NCBI GenBank assembly: GCA_002503285.1
Contig: DARI01000002.1
Location: 219,569-283,568 of the forward strand
Direction of reading: 5' to 3'
Length of the DNA: 64,000 bases
DNA from: Euryarchaeota archaeon UBA557
Lineage (GTDB): Archaea; Thermoplasmatota; Poseidoniia; Poseidoniales; Thalassarchaeaceae
Part shown: piece by piece, positions 25,954 through 35,613 of the stretch
Layout: the number at the start of each line of letters is the position of its first letter
Position numbering within the stretch: the first letter of the stretch is position 1
Position numbers and translations under genes: made by a program
The notes under the pieces: generated by a model
The model's database searches: none
What the model saw: the letters and a program-made list of their open reading frames with translations, nothing else
Told to the model about the DNA's origin: nothing

Positions 25954-27333
25954 ATGGGCAGAGGGCTACTTATCATAAATGCTGAAATGATTATTGAAGG
26001 GAATATTTCCTTTGGTGACCTTAGAATAAAGAATGGTTTAATTCATACTGTTGCAATTGGCGGAGGATTATCCATAAATCATGATGAGGATTTAATTGAT
26101 GCTGAAGGATTGTATCTTTTACCTGGAGTAATTGATCCTCAGGTTCATTTTAGAGAACCTGGGCAGCCTGAAAGAGAAAATATTGCTACCGGTAGCAGAG
26201 CAGCAGCTTCTGGAGGAGTAACTAGTTTTCTTGATATGCCAAATAATAATCCTTCTGCTGTATCTTTAGATTCGATTAATGATAAAATTGTATCAGCTAG
26301 TAATTCAGCAATTACAAACTATGGTTTTTTTATCGGTGCAACTCCTAATAATTTAAATGAGTTACAGAAGGCAGTAGGTTCATTTGATAATCCCAAAAAT
26401 GTAGATGGAATATGTGGCACAAAAATATTTATGGGAAGTAGTACAGGAGATTTATTAGTAAATGAACAAGACGCCTTGGAGAAGATTTTCGCTGGTACTG
26501 GAGGCGTAATTGCCGTTCATGCAGAAGATGAAGATAGATTAAATATTAGAAAACCAAATTTTAAACATAGAACAGATGTTGCTGCTCATGCAGAATGGAG
26601 AGATAGTGAAACTGCATTGATTGCTACTAAGAGGGCAGTAGAACTTTCCAATAATCATTCTCACAAACTCCATGTATTACATCTTACTAGTGGAATTGAA
26701 GCAGATTGGTTGGCAAATAATAAACGGGATTTAATCACAACAGAAGTGTGCCCTCAACACCTTACTTTTGATGAAAATGACGTGTTGAAAAGAGGCACCA
26801 GATTAATTATGAATCCCCCCATAAGATATGAGGAGGATAGGGACAAATTATGGCGTAGATTAAAGGATGGGACAATAGATTGTATCGCTACCGACCATGC
26901 CCCTCATACTTTAGAAAATAAATTATTGGGATTCCCCAAGGCACATTCCGGAATGCCAGGTGTAGAGACCTCATTACCAATAATGCTTACTCACGCATCT
27001 GAGGGTAAGTGTTCAATTTCTGATGTAGTTCGTTGGATGTCCGAAGGCCCTGCGAAGGTCTATGATATCCAAAATAAAGGATATATTGAGCGAGGTAAAG
27101 ATGCGGATTTGGTTCTAATAAATATGGAGGAGTACAGAACGATAGAAGATAGGGACGTATGGAGTAGAGTTGGATGGACGGCTTATGCGGGCATGAGTAT
27201 GACCGGATGGCCAGTTTACACGATAGTTGAGGGAGTAATTGTTCACACGAGGAATCTTAATGATGAATTACGTGGAAAATCAATAGTGAATCCTGGATCT
27301 GTTGGCAAGCCTTTAAAATTCGGCACTAATTAA
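25954..27333 (+). CDS. pyrC: Dihydroorotase
   Basis: Amidohydrolase that cyclises carbamoyl-aspartate to dihydroorotate, the third pyrimidine step. Family motifs (numbered from ATG 25906): metal loop DPQVHFREPG (78-87), carboxylated Lys K173 in GTKIFMGSS, H205 in AVHAEDE, H259 in HVLHLTSG, catalytic D330 in ATDHAPH. The first metal His of the usual HxH is Gln here (Q79), a variant also known from some bacterial dihydroorotases such as those with DDQVHFREPG. I prefer ATG 25954 since family proteins begin just before LLIINAEMI; ATG 25906 and 25945 are alternatives. It is divergent from the initiator tRNA gene and not linked to pyrB-pyrI, which lie 8 kb away. Confidence 0.9.
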   Translation: MGRGLLIINAEMIIEGNISFGDLRIKNGLIHTVAIGGGLSINHDEDLIDAEGLYLLPGVIDPQVHFREPGQPERENIATGSRAAASGGVTSFLDMPNNNPSAVSLDSINDKIVSASNSAITNYGFFIGATPNNLNELQKAVGSFDNPKNVDGICGTKIFMGSSTGDLLVNEQDALEKIFAGTGGVIAVHAEDEDRLNIRKPNFKHRTDVAAHAEWRDSETALIATKRAVELSNNHSHKLHVLHLTSGIEADWLANNKRDLITTEVCPQHLTFDENDVLKRGTRLIMNPPIRYEEDRDKLWRRLKDGTIDCIATDHAPHTLENKLLGFPKAHSGMPGVETSLPIMLTHASEGKCSISDVVRWMSEGPAKVYDIQNKGYIERGKDADLVLINMEEYRTIEDRDVWSRVGWTAYAGMSMTGWPVYTIVEGVIVHTRNLNDELRGKSIVNPGSVGKPLKFGTN

Positions 27334-27338
27334 TCTAT

Positions 27339-29657
27339 TTATGAAGAACTATCAGAAATAGGCACATCTGTCTCATCGTAGTAACTTACACTTTGGAACC
27401 CGGGGATTTCAATCTCTTTTATCATCACTAAATCAATTGTCCTATGTACACTAGCGCCTGCAGTTGAAAATGAATAAATATAGTCTCCCATAAAGATTGA
27501 TCGACGGATACTTGTTGAATCACTCCACCAATCTAGTGATTGATCATTGTAAAAACCTGAATGATTTAAATCTCCATGTAAACTTAATGATTTATTATCA
27601 GAATCTACATTAATTAGTTGTAAACTAGAAATAAATTCATAACCTGAATATTGATAATCTTTACCGTCAACAGTTATTTGATCGGTAACATATCTATGTG
27701 TTGATAGAGGCACTGCCAGTAATTCCTCTTTTCCCCAGTAATTAAATGCTTTATGCTCAAATGTAGCTTCTGACCAGGACCAGGACCATCCACAAGAAAT
27801 AATTTGTTCGCAATTCTTGTCAGCATATGCTGGAGTTAATTGTAAAGAATCGGAAAGATTTGGATTTGTAGGGTCGCTGATGTCAAATAATGATATTTGA
27901 GTTAGGCTCCAATCAAGGCCCAAGCCATCTGGGCCGGGAGCAATCCCAATTGTCAATAATAGATTATCATCAATCGGATGTATATATGTTGAAACGCCTG
28001 GGACTTCTAATTCACCTAGAATAGTGAGATTGGATGGTTCGGATAGATCTATGACCCATAAGGGATCTATATTCTGAAAGGTAACTAAATATGCTCTTTC
28101 TCCTATGAATCTAGCACTCCAAATTGTTTCACCAGGGGCAATATTTCCAAGATATCCTATTAAATCCAAAGTTCCGTCACCATTATCTTCTAAAATTGAT
28201 ACTTGATTAGTTGGTCCTGTTGGATTATTTTGTTCATTATCATCAAACGTATCCATAATCCACCATAAACCCCAATTATTAGATGTAGATGCAACTCTAA
28301 TCAAACCTTGATATTCAGAAATAGAGAACTGGTCTTGTACCGTCCCATTAACTCTACCTGAAGATAAATATTGAGTTTCTGTAGAATCGCTGATATCATA
28401 AACATGTATATTTGTGGCTTCCTCCCAATTAGAATTTCTCCAAAACCACCACCAATCATTGGATGGTTCGGCTATTATTAATTTATCTTTTGAAGCATAA
28501 ATATGAGATGAAGAAGATGTGATATGATCAACTTCGATCTCAATATCATCTTGGAATAAGTCTAATGTCATTATTGTTGTAAATCCTCTGCCAGCACTAT
28601 CTTCACTTGCAGAAAATTCTGAACAATTTTCCGAACTTATCGGTAATTGATTAAATATTTTTGGTTGGTCAATTTTTACCTCATAAACATGGGGAGAAAA
28701 ATCGTCAAGGGTTAATGCCTCTATAATTTTAGTATTATTTTCAATAACATCTTTAACACTTGAATTCCATAATTCCATTCGGGCATCATAATTGCCTTCT
28801 TCCCAATATTCTATTGGAAGGTTTACGTAACTTTGTAAATCTTTAATATATGTCCAAAAATGTGTTATTGAACGAACTGTTCCATCGACTAAACGTGCTG
28901 TTTGATAATTACCCTCAACATATACTTCTTTCACTACTTCCGGTGATGATGCATTACTTACATTCAATATAGTATATTTAACTAAATTTATAGAATGAAT
29001 TGAATTTTGACTTACTAATTTTTGATTAGATGTTTCCGCTGAGTTAACACTTGAAGCAATTACAAGTTTATCTCCTTCGAGCATCATTTGAATTGGGTTG
29101 CCCTCAATACTAGTATTGGATTCCAAATATAATTCACCAAATTCAGGAATTCCCATTATTAGAAGCAAATTACCATTTAACATAAAAATATTAAATCCAT
29201 TTGTCTTGATGAAATCTGCTTCATCGACATCTGACTCTTGATTATTTGTACCTGAAAATTCTCCTTCCCTATCATTTATTGGAGTTTTTGATACTGCATC
29301 AGATGCAATCTCAGGGAAACCGTCTTCAAGCATGAAAATATCATCCCCATTATTGAAGGTGCGAAGTATATTAGTTGACCAATGCCAATAACTCTCTTGA
29401 TCAAGAGACACTATCATTTCATCATATGCCGCAGTTTTCAAGTCTTCCAATAATTCGTTACATTGGTCATAATTTTGAAGATTAGGATTCGTACGTATCC
29501 TTTCTGGTAATTCTAACTTGGGATAGTCGCCACCTAATGCATTAATTGTATTATCAATTTCTTCTGCTATATCAGAAACGTCTTCTATCAAACCAATACA
29601 ACCGGACGAAAGAAACATCAAAAGTGTCATAAAAACAGCATTATTTTTAGGTGCCAT
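27339..29657 (-). CDS. Beta-propeller lipoprotein (COG4880-like)
   Basis: A roughly 772-residue exported protein. From ATG 29657 it has a lipoprotein signal with lipobox LSSGC about 19 residues in, so it is probably lipid-anchored on the cell surface. A longer start at 29711 would put 18 unsuitable residues before the signal. The segment DVDEADFIKTNGFNIFMLNG is the signature of the secreted beta-propeller family (PF09826 type), and repeated strands follow, such as YLVTFQNIDPLWVIDLSEPS, ISLFDISDPTNPNLS and TNIHVYDISDSTETQ. Function of the family is unclear; binding of a ligand or protein outside the cell is likely. The membrane winged-helix regulator gene lies just upstream in the same direction. 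Confidence 0.83.
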   Translation of the reverse strand: MAPKNNAVFMTLLMFLSSGCIGLIEDVSDIAEEIDNTINALGGDYPKLELPERIRTNPNLQNYDQCNELLEDLKTAAYDEMIVSLDQESYWHWSTNILRTFNNGDDIFMLEDGFPEIASDAVSKTPINDREGEFSGTNNQESDVDEADFIKTNGFNIFMLNGNLLLIMGIPEFGELYLESNTSIEGNPIQMMLEGDKLVIASSVNSAETSNQKLVSQNSIHSINLVKYTILNVSNASSPEVVKEVYVEGNYQTARLVDGTVRSITHFWTYIKDLQSYVNLPIEYWEEGNYDARMELWNSSVKDVIENNTKIIEALTLDDFSPHVYEVKIDQPKIFNQLPISSENCSEFSASEDSAGRGFTTIMTLDLFQDDIEIEVDHITSSSSHIYASKDKLIIAEPSNDWWWFWRNSNWEEATNIHVYDISDSTETQYLSSGRVNGTVQDQFSISEYQGLIRVASTSNNWGLWWIMDTFDDNEQNNPTGPTNQVSILEDNGDGTLDLIGYLGNIAPGETIWSARFIGERAYLVTFQNIDPLWVIDLSEPSNLTILGELEVPGVSTYIHPIDDNLLLTIGIAPGPDGLGLDWSLTQISLFDISDPTNPNLSDSLQLTPAYADKNCEQIISCGWSWSWSEATFEHKAFNYWGKEELLAVPLSTHRYVTDQITVDGKDYQYSGYEFISSLQLINVDSDNKSLSLHGDLNHSGFYNDQSLDWWSDSTSIRRSIFMGDYIYSFSTAGASVHRTIDLVMIKEIEIPGFQSVSYYDETDVPISDSSS

Positions 29658-29734
29658 ATAATACTCCAAAACGTAATTACATATCAATAAACTGGTATAA
29701 TGATTGGACAAGCGGGAAAATCAATTGATTTACA

Positions 29735-30526
29735 TTACTCAGATATGTTAATTTTCTTGGAAATAGTTAGTAATTCATTTCCTTTATTCGAATTTTGCCA
29801 TCGCGGACGCTTAGATTCTTTAACTAGCGAAACTAAATTATATTTCCTTAATTCTAACATGTGGTGGCTGAGTAATTGACGAGAAATAGAGAGTTTGGAT
29901 CTTATTTCCGGCCCAGATATACCCATATTTCCCGAATCTCCTAGCACTTCCAATATGGCTAGTCTCGTCCCAATTATAGGATTTTGAATTCGCCTTACTT
30001 CTTCTTGAGATAAGGTGCTGATAGCATATCTCCTAAGCTTTCCATCCCTCCAAGATATGATTTGGCCATTTGATTCAAGCAAATTCAAATGATGCGCTGA
30101 AACGCCATTCGCCAAACCTAATCCATCTCTTAGTGCCGTAAAGTTAATTCCAGCATTTGCTTCAAGATATCCCAATATTCTCCCCCTATTGAGAATGTCA
30201 TCTTCTGCACTATTTCTTTTTGAAACGATAGGAATAAGTAATGAAACTAATATCAAAACCTTTAAGAATTCAAATGATAAACCTATTAGTAATAATGAAA
30301 ATAATACTCCAATGCCAGCGAATATTAGATTATCTGATTGGTCATTATTCTGTGAATACTCTATTCGTTCGTCAATTTCATCTGACTCTTTGGCCATAGA
30401 TTCAGACATAATATCTGAATCTTGTTGTGAATAATTAATATCATTATCGAATTGAAGCAATATTCCTGAAAGTAGGGCAAATACTCCGATAAAGAATATC
30501 ACTCTAATTCCTATAATACCCTTCAT
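29735..30526 (-). CDS. Membrane-bound winged-helix transcription regulator
   Basis: A 263-residue protein with two membrane spans (about 7-25 and 68-98) around an acidic outside loop, followed by two winged-helix domains. The first is seen in GRILGYLEANAGINFTALRD with ISWRDGKLRRYA as its wing; the second in RLAILEVLGDSGNMGISGPE, RQLLSHHMLELRKYNLV and wing SLVKESKRPRWQ. This layout is common among archaeal membrane-tethered regulators. It is transcribed toward the beta-propeller lipoprotein 77 bases further on, so the two may form a surface sensing/response unit (inference). Confidence 0.8.
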   Translation of the reverse strand: MKGIIGIRVIFFIGVFALLSGILLQFDNDINYSQQDSDIMSESMAKESDEIDERIEYSQNNDQSDNLIFAGIGVLFSLLLIGLSFEFLKVLILVSLLIPIVSKRNSAEDDILNRGRILGYLEANAGINFTALRDGLGLANGVSAHHLNLLESNGQIISWRDGKLRRYAISTLSQEEVRRIQNPIIGTRLAILEVLGDSGNMGISGPEIRSKLSISRQLLSHHMLELRKYNLVSLVKESKRPRWQNSNKGNELLTISKKINISE

Positions 30527-30605
30527 GGTAATTGGTTAAAGCGATAGCATATTATCAAATTGGTTAATTGATTTGACACATATGTCACTATTAAAATATA
30601 TTAAT

Positions 30606-32327
30606 TTAGATCCTACGCCTTAGATTTTCGATTAACTCATCAGATTTGGATAGATGAGATAGGCATAATTGAATATCTCCATCTTCAAATGAAATATTTG
30701 CATCAGATACTTCACGTTCAATCATCATCCTCATTTCATCGTCCGGTTTAATTCCAAAGGAATCCAATTTTGGCCTCAAAATTTCCCATTCTTCTCGCAT
30801 AAATATAAGTAATTCTTTGGCCTCATTACTTTCGTTTTCAAAATCTCTCAATAATTTTATCAAATCTTCTAAATTATCCGATGCCTCTATCCAATTTCCG
30901 GAATTTGATTCTGCAATAATATAATTTAGTTTTTTTAACCATTTATTTCTTAATTTTCCGGATGGGAATCTTGACTCAATTGTACTTTTTTGCCTTAGTG
31001 CCTTTTGAACCTTAAGCATTGATTCAGAAGTTAATTTGATTTCTCTAAGTATACTATCTGCTAAACCTTTTGCAAGTGTAGGATTTCCAGAACTTAATGC
31101 TTCTTTGGCTTCATTTAATCTATTTTTGGAATTTATTGCTAAATCAAATCCCTGGTTTTCAATATTTTCTTCTACTTGTTTTATTACTAAAGTTGCACTT
31201 TGTTCATTTGAACTTATACTACTAATATGATATTCTATTGTTTCTGCAATTTCTTTTGCTTTTTTTGGATTTTCATCCATTAAAGCATCTTTTGCAGTAT
31301 TTAATATGCTAATAACTCCGTTAATTTGATGACCTTGGAAATCATTTATCCTTGATTCAGAACGGTCAACTAAATCCGATGCATCTTGCCAGTATTTTTC
31401 AAGTTCAGTAGACTTTTCTTTAGATTTTCGATAGAGTAATTCTGCCTCACGTAATGAACCAGCGTCAAATTCTATATCTCCCTGATTGAATAATTTCCTT
31501 GGTATTTTAGGTACTAAAGTTATTAATTCTAATTTCTCTAATCGTGAATATGCATTTTTTCTGATTTCTTCAATGTCCTTTGATAATGCAATAAATCTTT
31601 GTGCATCCATTAAAGAATCATCTATTGATTTTAATCCTTCTTCAGGATTGTCAAATCCTTCTTCCCTTGCAACCTTTAAGATTGAAGATGCTTGTTGAAT
31701 ATTGATTCCCTTTGCTTTAAACTCAAGTAATTTTAATTCTGCAATATCTAACTCTTTTGAAAACCTCTTTCTCAATAAATGGTCAGAATCTTTTTTCAAT
31801 AAGTCTGGAATCATAGTCAAAGATGTAGCGATAATAACTATCCCCCATGGTAAAATATTACTTGTAGATGAAAGAATTGAAGAAGCGATTGCTAATCCCC
31901 CAATACTTGTAATGCCCCTTAATCTCCTAGTGGCTAAATTAGATCCCAATATGGAGTAAGATATAAGAAATAAAATTATAATTAATAATAATAATAAAAA
32001 TATTGATAAAAAATTTGGTGAATCATCATATTTTAATCCAATGAATGCTAGAATACAGGGCCATAACATATTAGATATTGATGCTACTTTTGCACGTGAT
32101 TTTGGTCCAAAGTTTATTAAATCTGGTAATATAATTGCTGAAATGAACATAATTATAACTGGCCCATATCTAAACACTAGACTTTGATCACTATCCAGAT
32201 TCATAAATAGCCACCAGCCCCCAAATATTACTAGTAATATTGTACTCATAATCGTAAATTTTTCAATTCTCAACTGATGCTCTGCAATTACTCTGTCCGG
32301 ATAGTCGGGCATCGTCATCATTGTCAT
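30606..32327 (-). CDS. Polytopic membrane protein with long coiled-coil domain
   Basis: A 573-residue protein. The first 190 residues contain about five or six membrane spans (for example TIMSTILLVIFGGWWLFM and FLSIFLLLLLIIILFLI). The rest (about 195-570) is highly charged, Leu-rich and helical, with short repeated patterns such as NRLNEAKEALSSGNPTLAKG and ILNTAKDALMDENPKKAKE, resembling TPR-like or coiled-coil hairpins. The C-terminal domain should lie in the cytoplasm. I recognise no enzyme motif. It lies in the minus-strand envelope block between the regulator and the exported protein. Confidence 0.7.
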   Translation of the reverse strand: MTMMTMPDYPDRVIAEHQLRIEKFTIMSTILLVIFGGWWLFMNLDSDQSLVFRYGPVIIMFISAIILPDLINFGPKSRAKVASISNMLWPCILAFIGLKYDDSPNFLSIFLLLLLIIILFLISYSILGSNLATRRLRGITSIGGLAIASSILSSTSNILPWGIVIIATSLTMIPDLLKKDSDHLLRKRFSKELDIAELKLLEFKAKGINIQQASSILKVAREEGFDNPEEGLKSIDDSLMDAQRFIALSKDIEEIRKNAYSRLEKLELITLVPKIPRKLFNQGDIEFDAGSLREAELLYRKSKEKSTELEKYWQDASDLVDRSESRINDFQGHQINGVISILNTAKDALMDENPKKAKEIAETIEYHISSISSNEQSATLVIKQVEENIENQGFDLAINSKNRLNEAKEALSSGNPTLAKGLADSILREIKLTSESMLKVQKALRQKSTIESRFPSGKLRNKWLKKLNYIIAESNSGNWIEASDNLEDLIKLLRDFENESNEAKELLIFMREEWEILRPKLDSFGIKPDDEMRMMIEREVSDANISFEDGDIQLCLSHLSKSDELIENLRRRI

Positions 32328-32374
32328 CTCCTAAAGGTATTCAGTCAATATCTATGCGGTTAATTATTTGAAAA

Positions 32375-34507
32375 CTAGTTATTTTTAGTTAAAATATTCG
32401 TATTCCGAAATATCAAGAAAAAGAATAAACAAGAGATTATAATTAGTGCAAGATATGATGTAGTCGAGTTATTTTCATTTGATTGGATGGAGTATTCAAG
32501 GATAAAATTACCATTTTCACCAGCAGAATTACTGTCCCATTCTATACTAATATTTACTTTTGATGTATTTGGCATTTCAATTTCAAATTCCATAAAAGCA
32601 ATAGTTGAGGTATCGTAATCTGCACCTGGATAATGTACAAACCTACTACAAGTGTCTTCAATACATGCCCTAGCATATGCATCATCGTAGAAGTTGTTCT
32701 TCATCTCCAAAACAAATAAGGCATTACCAGTTTGTAATGAGTCTTCCGATATTGAATAAGAAATAACTTCTAAATCTACTCCCCTATTAGGGAAAATAAT
32801 CAAGGGGAAATTTTCTATTTTCTGATTACCTTTAGAATCAGTAGCCGTTATAGATACCACGTGAGATCCTATTTCAAGTTCAGGTAAAATAAATTTTTCA
32901 ATTTCGCCTGACCAATTTGAAGTTTCAAGATAAGTTTCTTCATCAATTAATATTTTCCAAGTGGTATTTTCTATAGAATCAATATCATCGTAAGAATTGG
33001 AGAAAATTAATTTTATTTGATTATCCATTCTAGCGGGATTATCTAATCTTACTAATGTATCATTTGCCATAATATCCATGAGGATTGTTGGAGAATTTCC
33101 ATCTTCTATTATTAATTTCCATTCATTTATTATGAAATTACCTGCTTCATCGGTTATTATAAGTGCCATATCAATATTCCGAGGTTGTTTTGGAAGATGA
33201 CGATCTGTAATATTTAAATGGAGTCCATTTATATTATTTCCCTGGGTTACATAGAATTCAAAAATTCCTTCATTGACGTGGTATTGCATCCATTCATCTG
33301 ACATATTAGTATATAATTCAATAGATACTGGCAAATTACTTTCATCAATTGCAGAAATATTTAGTTTTACTTTCGAACCTGATATTACTGAAAAAACACT
33401 ATTCTCAATATTTAATTCATTAACTATGCCATCAATATTGTAAGAAATATCTCCTGACCATTCTGGGGCAATACTATCAATAATTATATCTTCAGACCAT
33501 GATGAAGACAAATTATGAGAATCTGTGCACTTCAATAATATATTTAGTTGCTCGGAATGTGTAAATCCATACTCAATTGGATTAAATTCAAACCAAGGAT
33601 TATTGAATGCCTTAATTAATACCTCATCTTTCATGATGCTCCATTCCATTTGAGGAGTTTCAAGAAACCCATCATTACAAATTCCAGTATAAATATAAGA
33701 TTTATTCATAGAGATTAATGATGATGTTTGGGGAGACCTGTGAGCTGAAGTAACGGGAGGTAAATTCTCGGCAACTGATATTATGATATTGGAAGCAACT
33801 GGAGCAAGCGACCTGTTGACAGTAAAATTATTTGGGCTCCCAGATATTAAATCTGACATTGCACTATATCTAAATTCCCAATCTTTTGGTAATGAAACAT
33901 GCAATGGAATTTGTTCAATTATGGAACCAATTCTAGGTATATGTAGTATTCTGGTAACCCTGTTATCGGTAAATCCACTAATATCAGCAGATTCAACCCA
34001 ACCCCAAGAACCATTGGTAGAATTAACATCACCAACTTCTGGAGTAGATATAATAATTTGATTACCTAATTGAGTGATAAATGGTATATAATCAAAAATA
34101 CAACATCCTCCGAGTTCAGCATTCGTCCATGCCCTTGAAGAATTAATTAATTCCTTAAAATCCATTATCTCTGAATTATTCAAAAAATTATCATTATTAC
34201 CAAGATAGATATCAATTTGCTTCCTTAATCCAAATGACTGGTTAGGCAAAAGATCTGAACCATATGATTCTGAAATAGTTATCTCAGAATGCCAAGTAGC
34301 ATTTATTTGGGAATTTGGAATAATTGGACCAGATATATTAAGATAAGATTGACCTTGAAATGAATAATTATTCGTATCTTGAGTAAAATAATTATTTAAT
34401 TTATTTTTTATCATATCCTCAGAATAATTATTATCATAAATAGGAGTTGATGCTGAAAATAAAAATATAATGGCCGCTAAAACAGCATAAATACGGTTAT
34501 TTAACAT
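32375..34507 (-). CDS. Large exported protein with Ig-like regions and C-terminal membrane anchor
   Basis: A 710-residue protein with an N-terminal signal peptide (about 1-20, YAVLAAIIFLFSAS), a long beta-rich outside region with several Asn-x-Ser/Thr sequons, and a C-terminal hydrophobic span (about 685-703, YLALIIISCLFFFLIF) with a short basic tail. Patterns such as GSHVVSITATDSKGNQKIEN and LNITDRHLPKQPRNIDMALI look like PKD/cadherin-like Ig folds that occur in surface proteins. No catalytic motif is seen. It starts nine bases after the GHMP kinase gene in the same direction, so the two are probably one transcript. Confidence 0.7.
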   Translation of the reverse strand: MLNNRIYAVLAAIIFLFSASTPIYDNNYSEDMIKNKLNNYFTQDTNNYSFQGQSYLNISGPIIPNSQINATWHSEITISESYGSDLLPNQSFGLRKQIDIYLGNNDNFLNNSEIMDFKELINSSRAWTNAELGGCCIFDYIPFITQLGNQIIISTPEVGDVNSTNGSWGWVESADISGFTDNRVTRILHIPRIGSIIEQIPLHVSLPKDWEFRYSAMSDLISGSPNNFTVNRSLAPVASNIIISVAENLPPVTSAHRSPQTSSLISMNKSYIYTGICNDGFLETPQMEWSIMKDEVLIKAFNNPWFEFNPIEYGFTHSEQLNILLKCTDSHNLSSSWSEDIIIDSIAPEWSGDISYNIDGIVNELNIENSVFSVISGSKVKLNISAIDESNLPVSIELYTNMSDEWMQYHVNEGIFEFYVTQGNNINGLHLNITDRHLPKQPRNIDMALIITDEAGNFIINEWKLIIEDGNSPTILMDIMANDTLVRLDNPARMDNQIKLIFSNSYDDIDSIENTTWKILIDEETYLETSNWSGEIEKFILPELEIGSHVVSITATDSKGNQKIENFPLIIFPNRGVDLEVISYSISEDSLQTGNALFVLEMKNNFYDDAYARACIEDTCSRFVHYPGADYDTSTIAFMEFEIEMPNTSKVNISIEWDSNSAGENGNFILEYSIQSNENNSTTSYLALIIISCLFFFLIFRNTNILTKNN

Positions 34508-34515
34508 GATAAGAC

Positions 34516-35496
34516 CTAGGAATATGAATTATAAATTATAGTAGACCCTTCGAAGTCTAAAATTAAAGGAATTATTTTATTAGATGGTAATGCAACTTTC
34601 ATGATGTCTCTAAATTCACTATTGCCATGCACAATAAAGAATCCTCCTCCTCCTGCACCTAGGAGTTTTGCACCCGATGCTCCAAGTTCAATTATTTGTG
34701 AATATAGTAAATCTAATTCATCATTACTTACACTTGAAGATATTCCACGTTTTTGATTCCATGCCTCCGAAAGGAGCATGCCCAACGATTTTAAATCACC
34801 AATTTCTAACATCTTCATTGATTTATTGGCTTGTAAACGTATTTTTCTTAATCTATCGATTTTATCATCATAATTAGTTGGAGATTCTCCAAGTATCTTA
34901 CTTGCACTCCTAGATATTCCAGTAAATACTAGCGAAAATTCATCTTGAATCCTATCAATTATTTCCTCGGAGACATCTAAAGGAGATACGACATTTCCCT
35001 TGGAAGAAAAAGAAATTGAATTTATTCCTCCATAAGCTGCTGCATATTGATCTTGTCTACCTATTGGTTGTTTCAATATATCTAACTCTATGATACAAGC
35101 CTCTTCAGCTAATTTTTTTGCTGAAACATTGTGCCCAGCGAAAGTATGAAGGGCATTCAATAAACCAACTGTTACAGATGATGAAGATCCAAGTCCAGTT
35201 CCTTTTGAAGGTATATCTGCAATGGTGGTTATTTCTACTCCAGATATTATTCCTGTAATACGCATTGCTTCACGGACTAAATCATGCTCTAAATCCTCAA
35301 AATTATCAACTAATTCTAATTTTGAATAAGAAACTCGAATCTTGTCATCGAAACGCCTGTTTACAGTAACATGTATGTAATTCTTCACTGCAGCGGAAAC
35401 GACCATGCCGCCACCTGATTCATTATATGAAAATGAATCAATATCAGTACCTCCTCCACAAAATGATGCTCGGAGTGGAGTGCGGCTGATAATCAT
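34516..35496 (-). CDS. GHMP-family sugar kinase (HddA-like)
   Basis: A 326-residue ATP-dependent small-molecule kinase. It begins with the HddA/fucokinase-like RTPLRASFCGGGTDIDSF (5-22), carries the GHMP glycine loop KGTGLGSSSSVTVG (98-111), DILKQPIGRQDQYAAAYGG, and closes with GASGAKLLGAGGGGFFIV. The closest functional type by motif is D-glycero-D-manno-heptose-7-phosphate kinase and related sugar kinases that feed NDP-sugar synthesis. In an archaeon without lipopolysaccharide this would serve surface glycans or protein glycosylation, fitting the adjacent sequon-rich exported protein. Sugar specificity is inferred only. Confidence 0.82.
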   Translation of the reverse strand: MIISRTPLRASFCGGGTDIDSFSYNESGGGMVVSAAVKNYIHVTVNRRFDDKIRVSYSKLELVDNFEDLEHDLVREAMRITGIISGVEITTIADIPSKGTGLGSSSSVTVGLLNALHTFAGHNVSAKKLAEEACIIELDILKQPIGRQDQYAAAYGGINSISFSSKGNVVSPLDVSEEIIDRIQDEFSLVFTGISRSASKILGESPTNYDDKIDRLRKIRLQANKSMKMLEIGDLKSLGMLLSEAWNQKRGISSSVSNDELDLLYSQIIELGASGAKLLGAGGGGFFIVHGNSEFRDIMKVALPSNKIIPLILDFEGSTIIYNSYS

Positions 35497-35543
35497 CTAA
35501 TATTATCCGAGAGACTATCCTCCATCAAGACATCGGTTTTTTT

Positions 35544-35565
35544 TGATAATTTAAATGAATTATCA
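35544..35565. promoter_or_regulatory. Perfect inverted repeat upstream of pyrB
   Basis: TGATAATT (35544-35551) and AATTATCA (35558-35565) form perfect 8-base arms around a six-base centre, immediately after a run of eight T. The element includes a TATA-like TTTAAAT and would put a transcription start near 35580. It could be an operator overlapping the pyrB promoter, though AT-rich inverted repeats also arise by chance. Confidence 0.4.
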
Positions 35566-35613
35566 GTAAGACATATGGAGTACCCCCCCTTAGACCAAAT
35601 AAGAGAGAGTGTT

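Noticed and set aside
25887..25985. A 32-codon frame overlapping the 5' end of pyrC.
   Set aside because: It lies out of frame inside the pyrC N-terminal region, has no ribosome-binding site and no recognisable sequence, so it is probably a chance frame.
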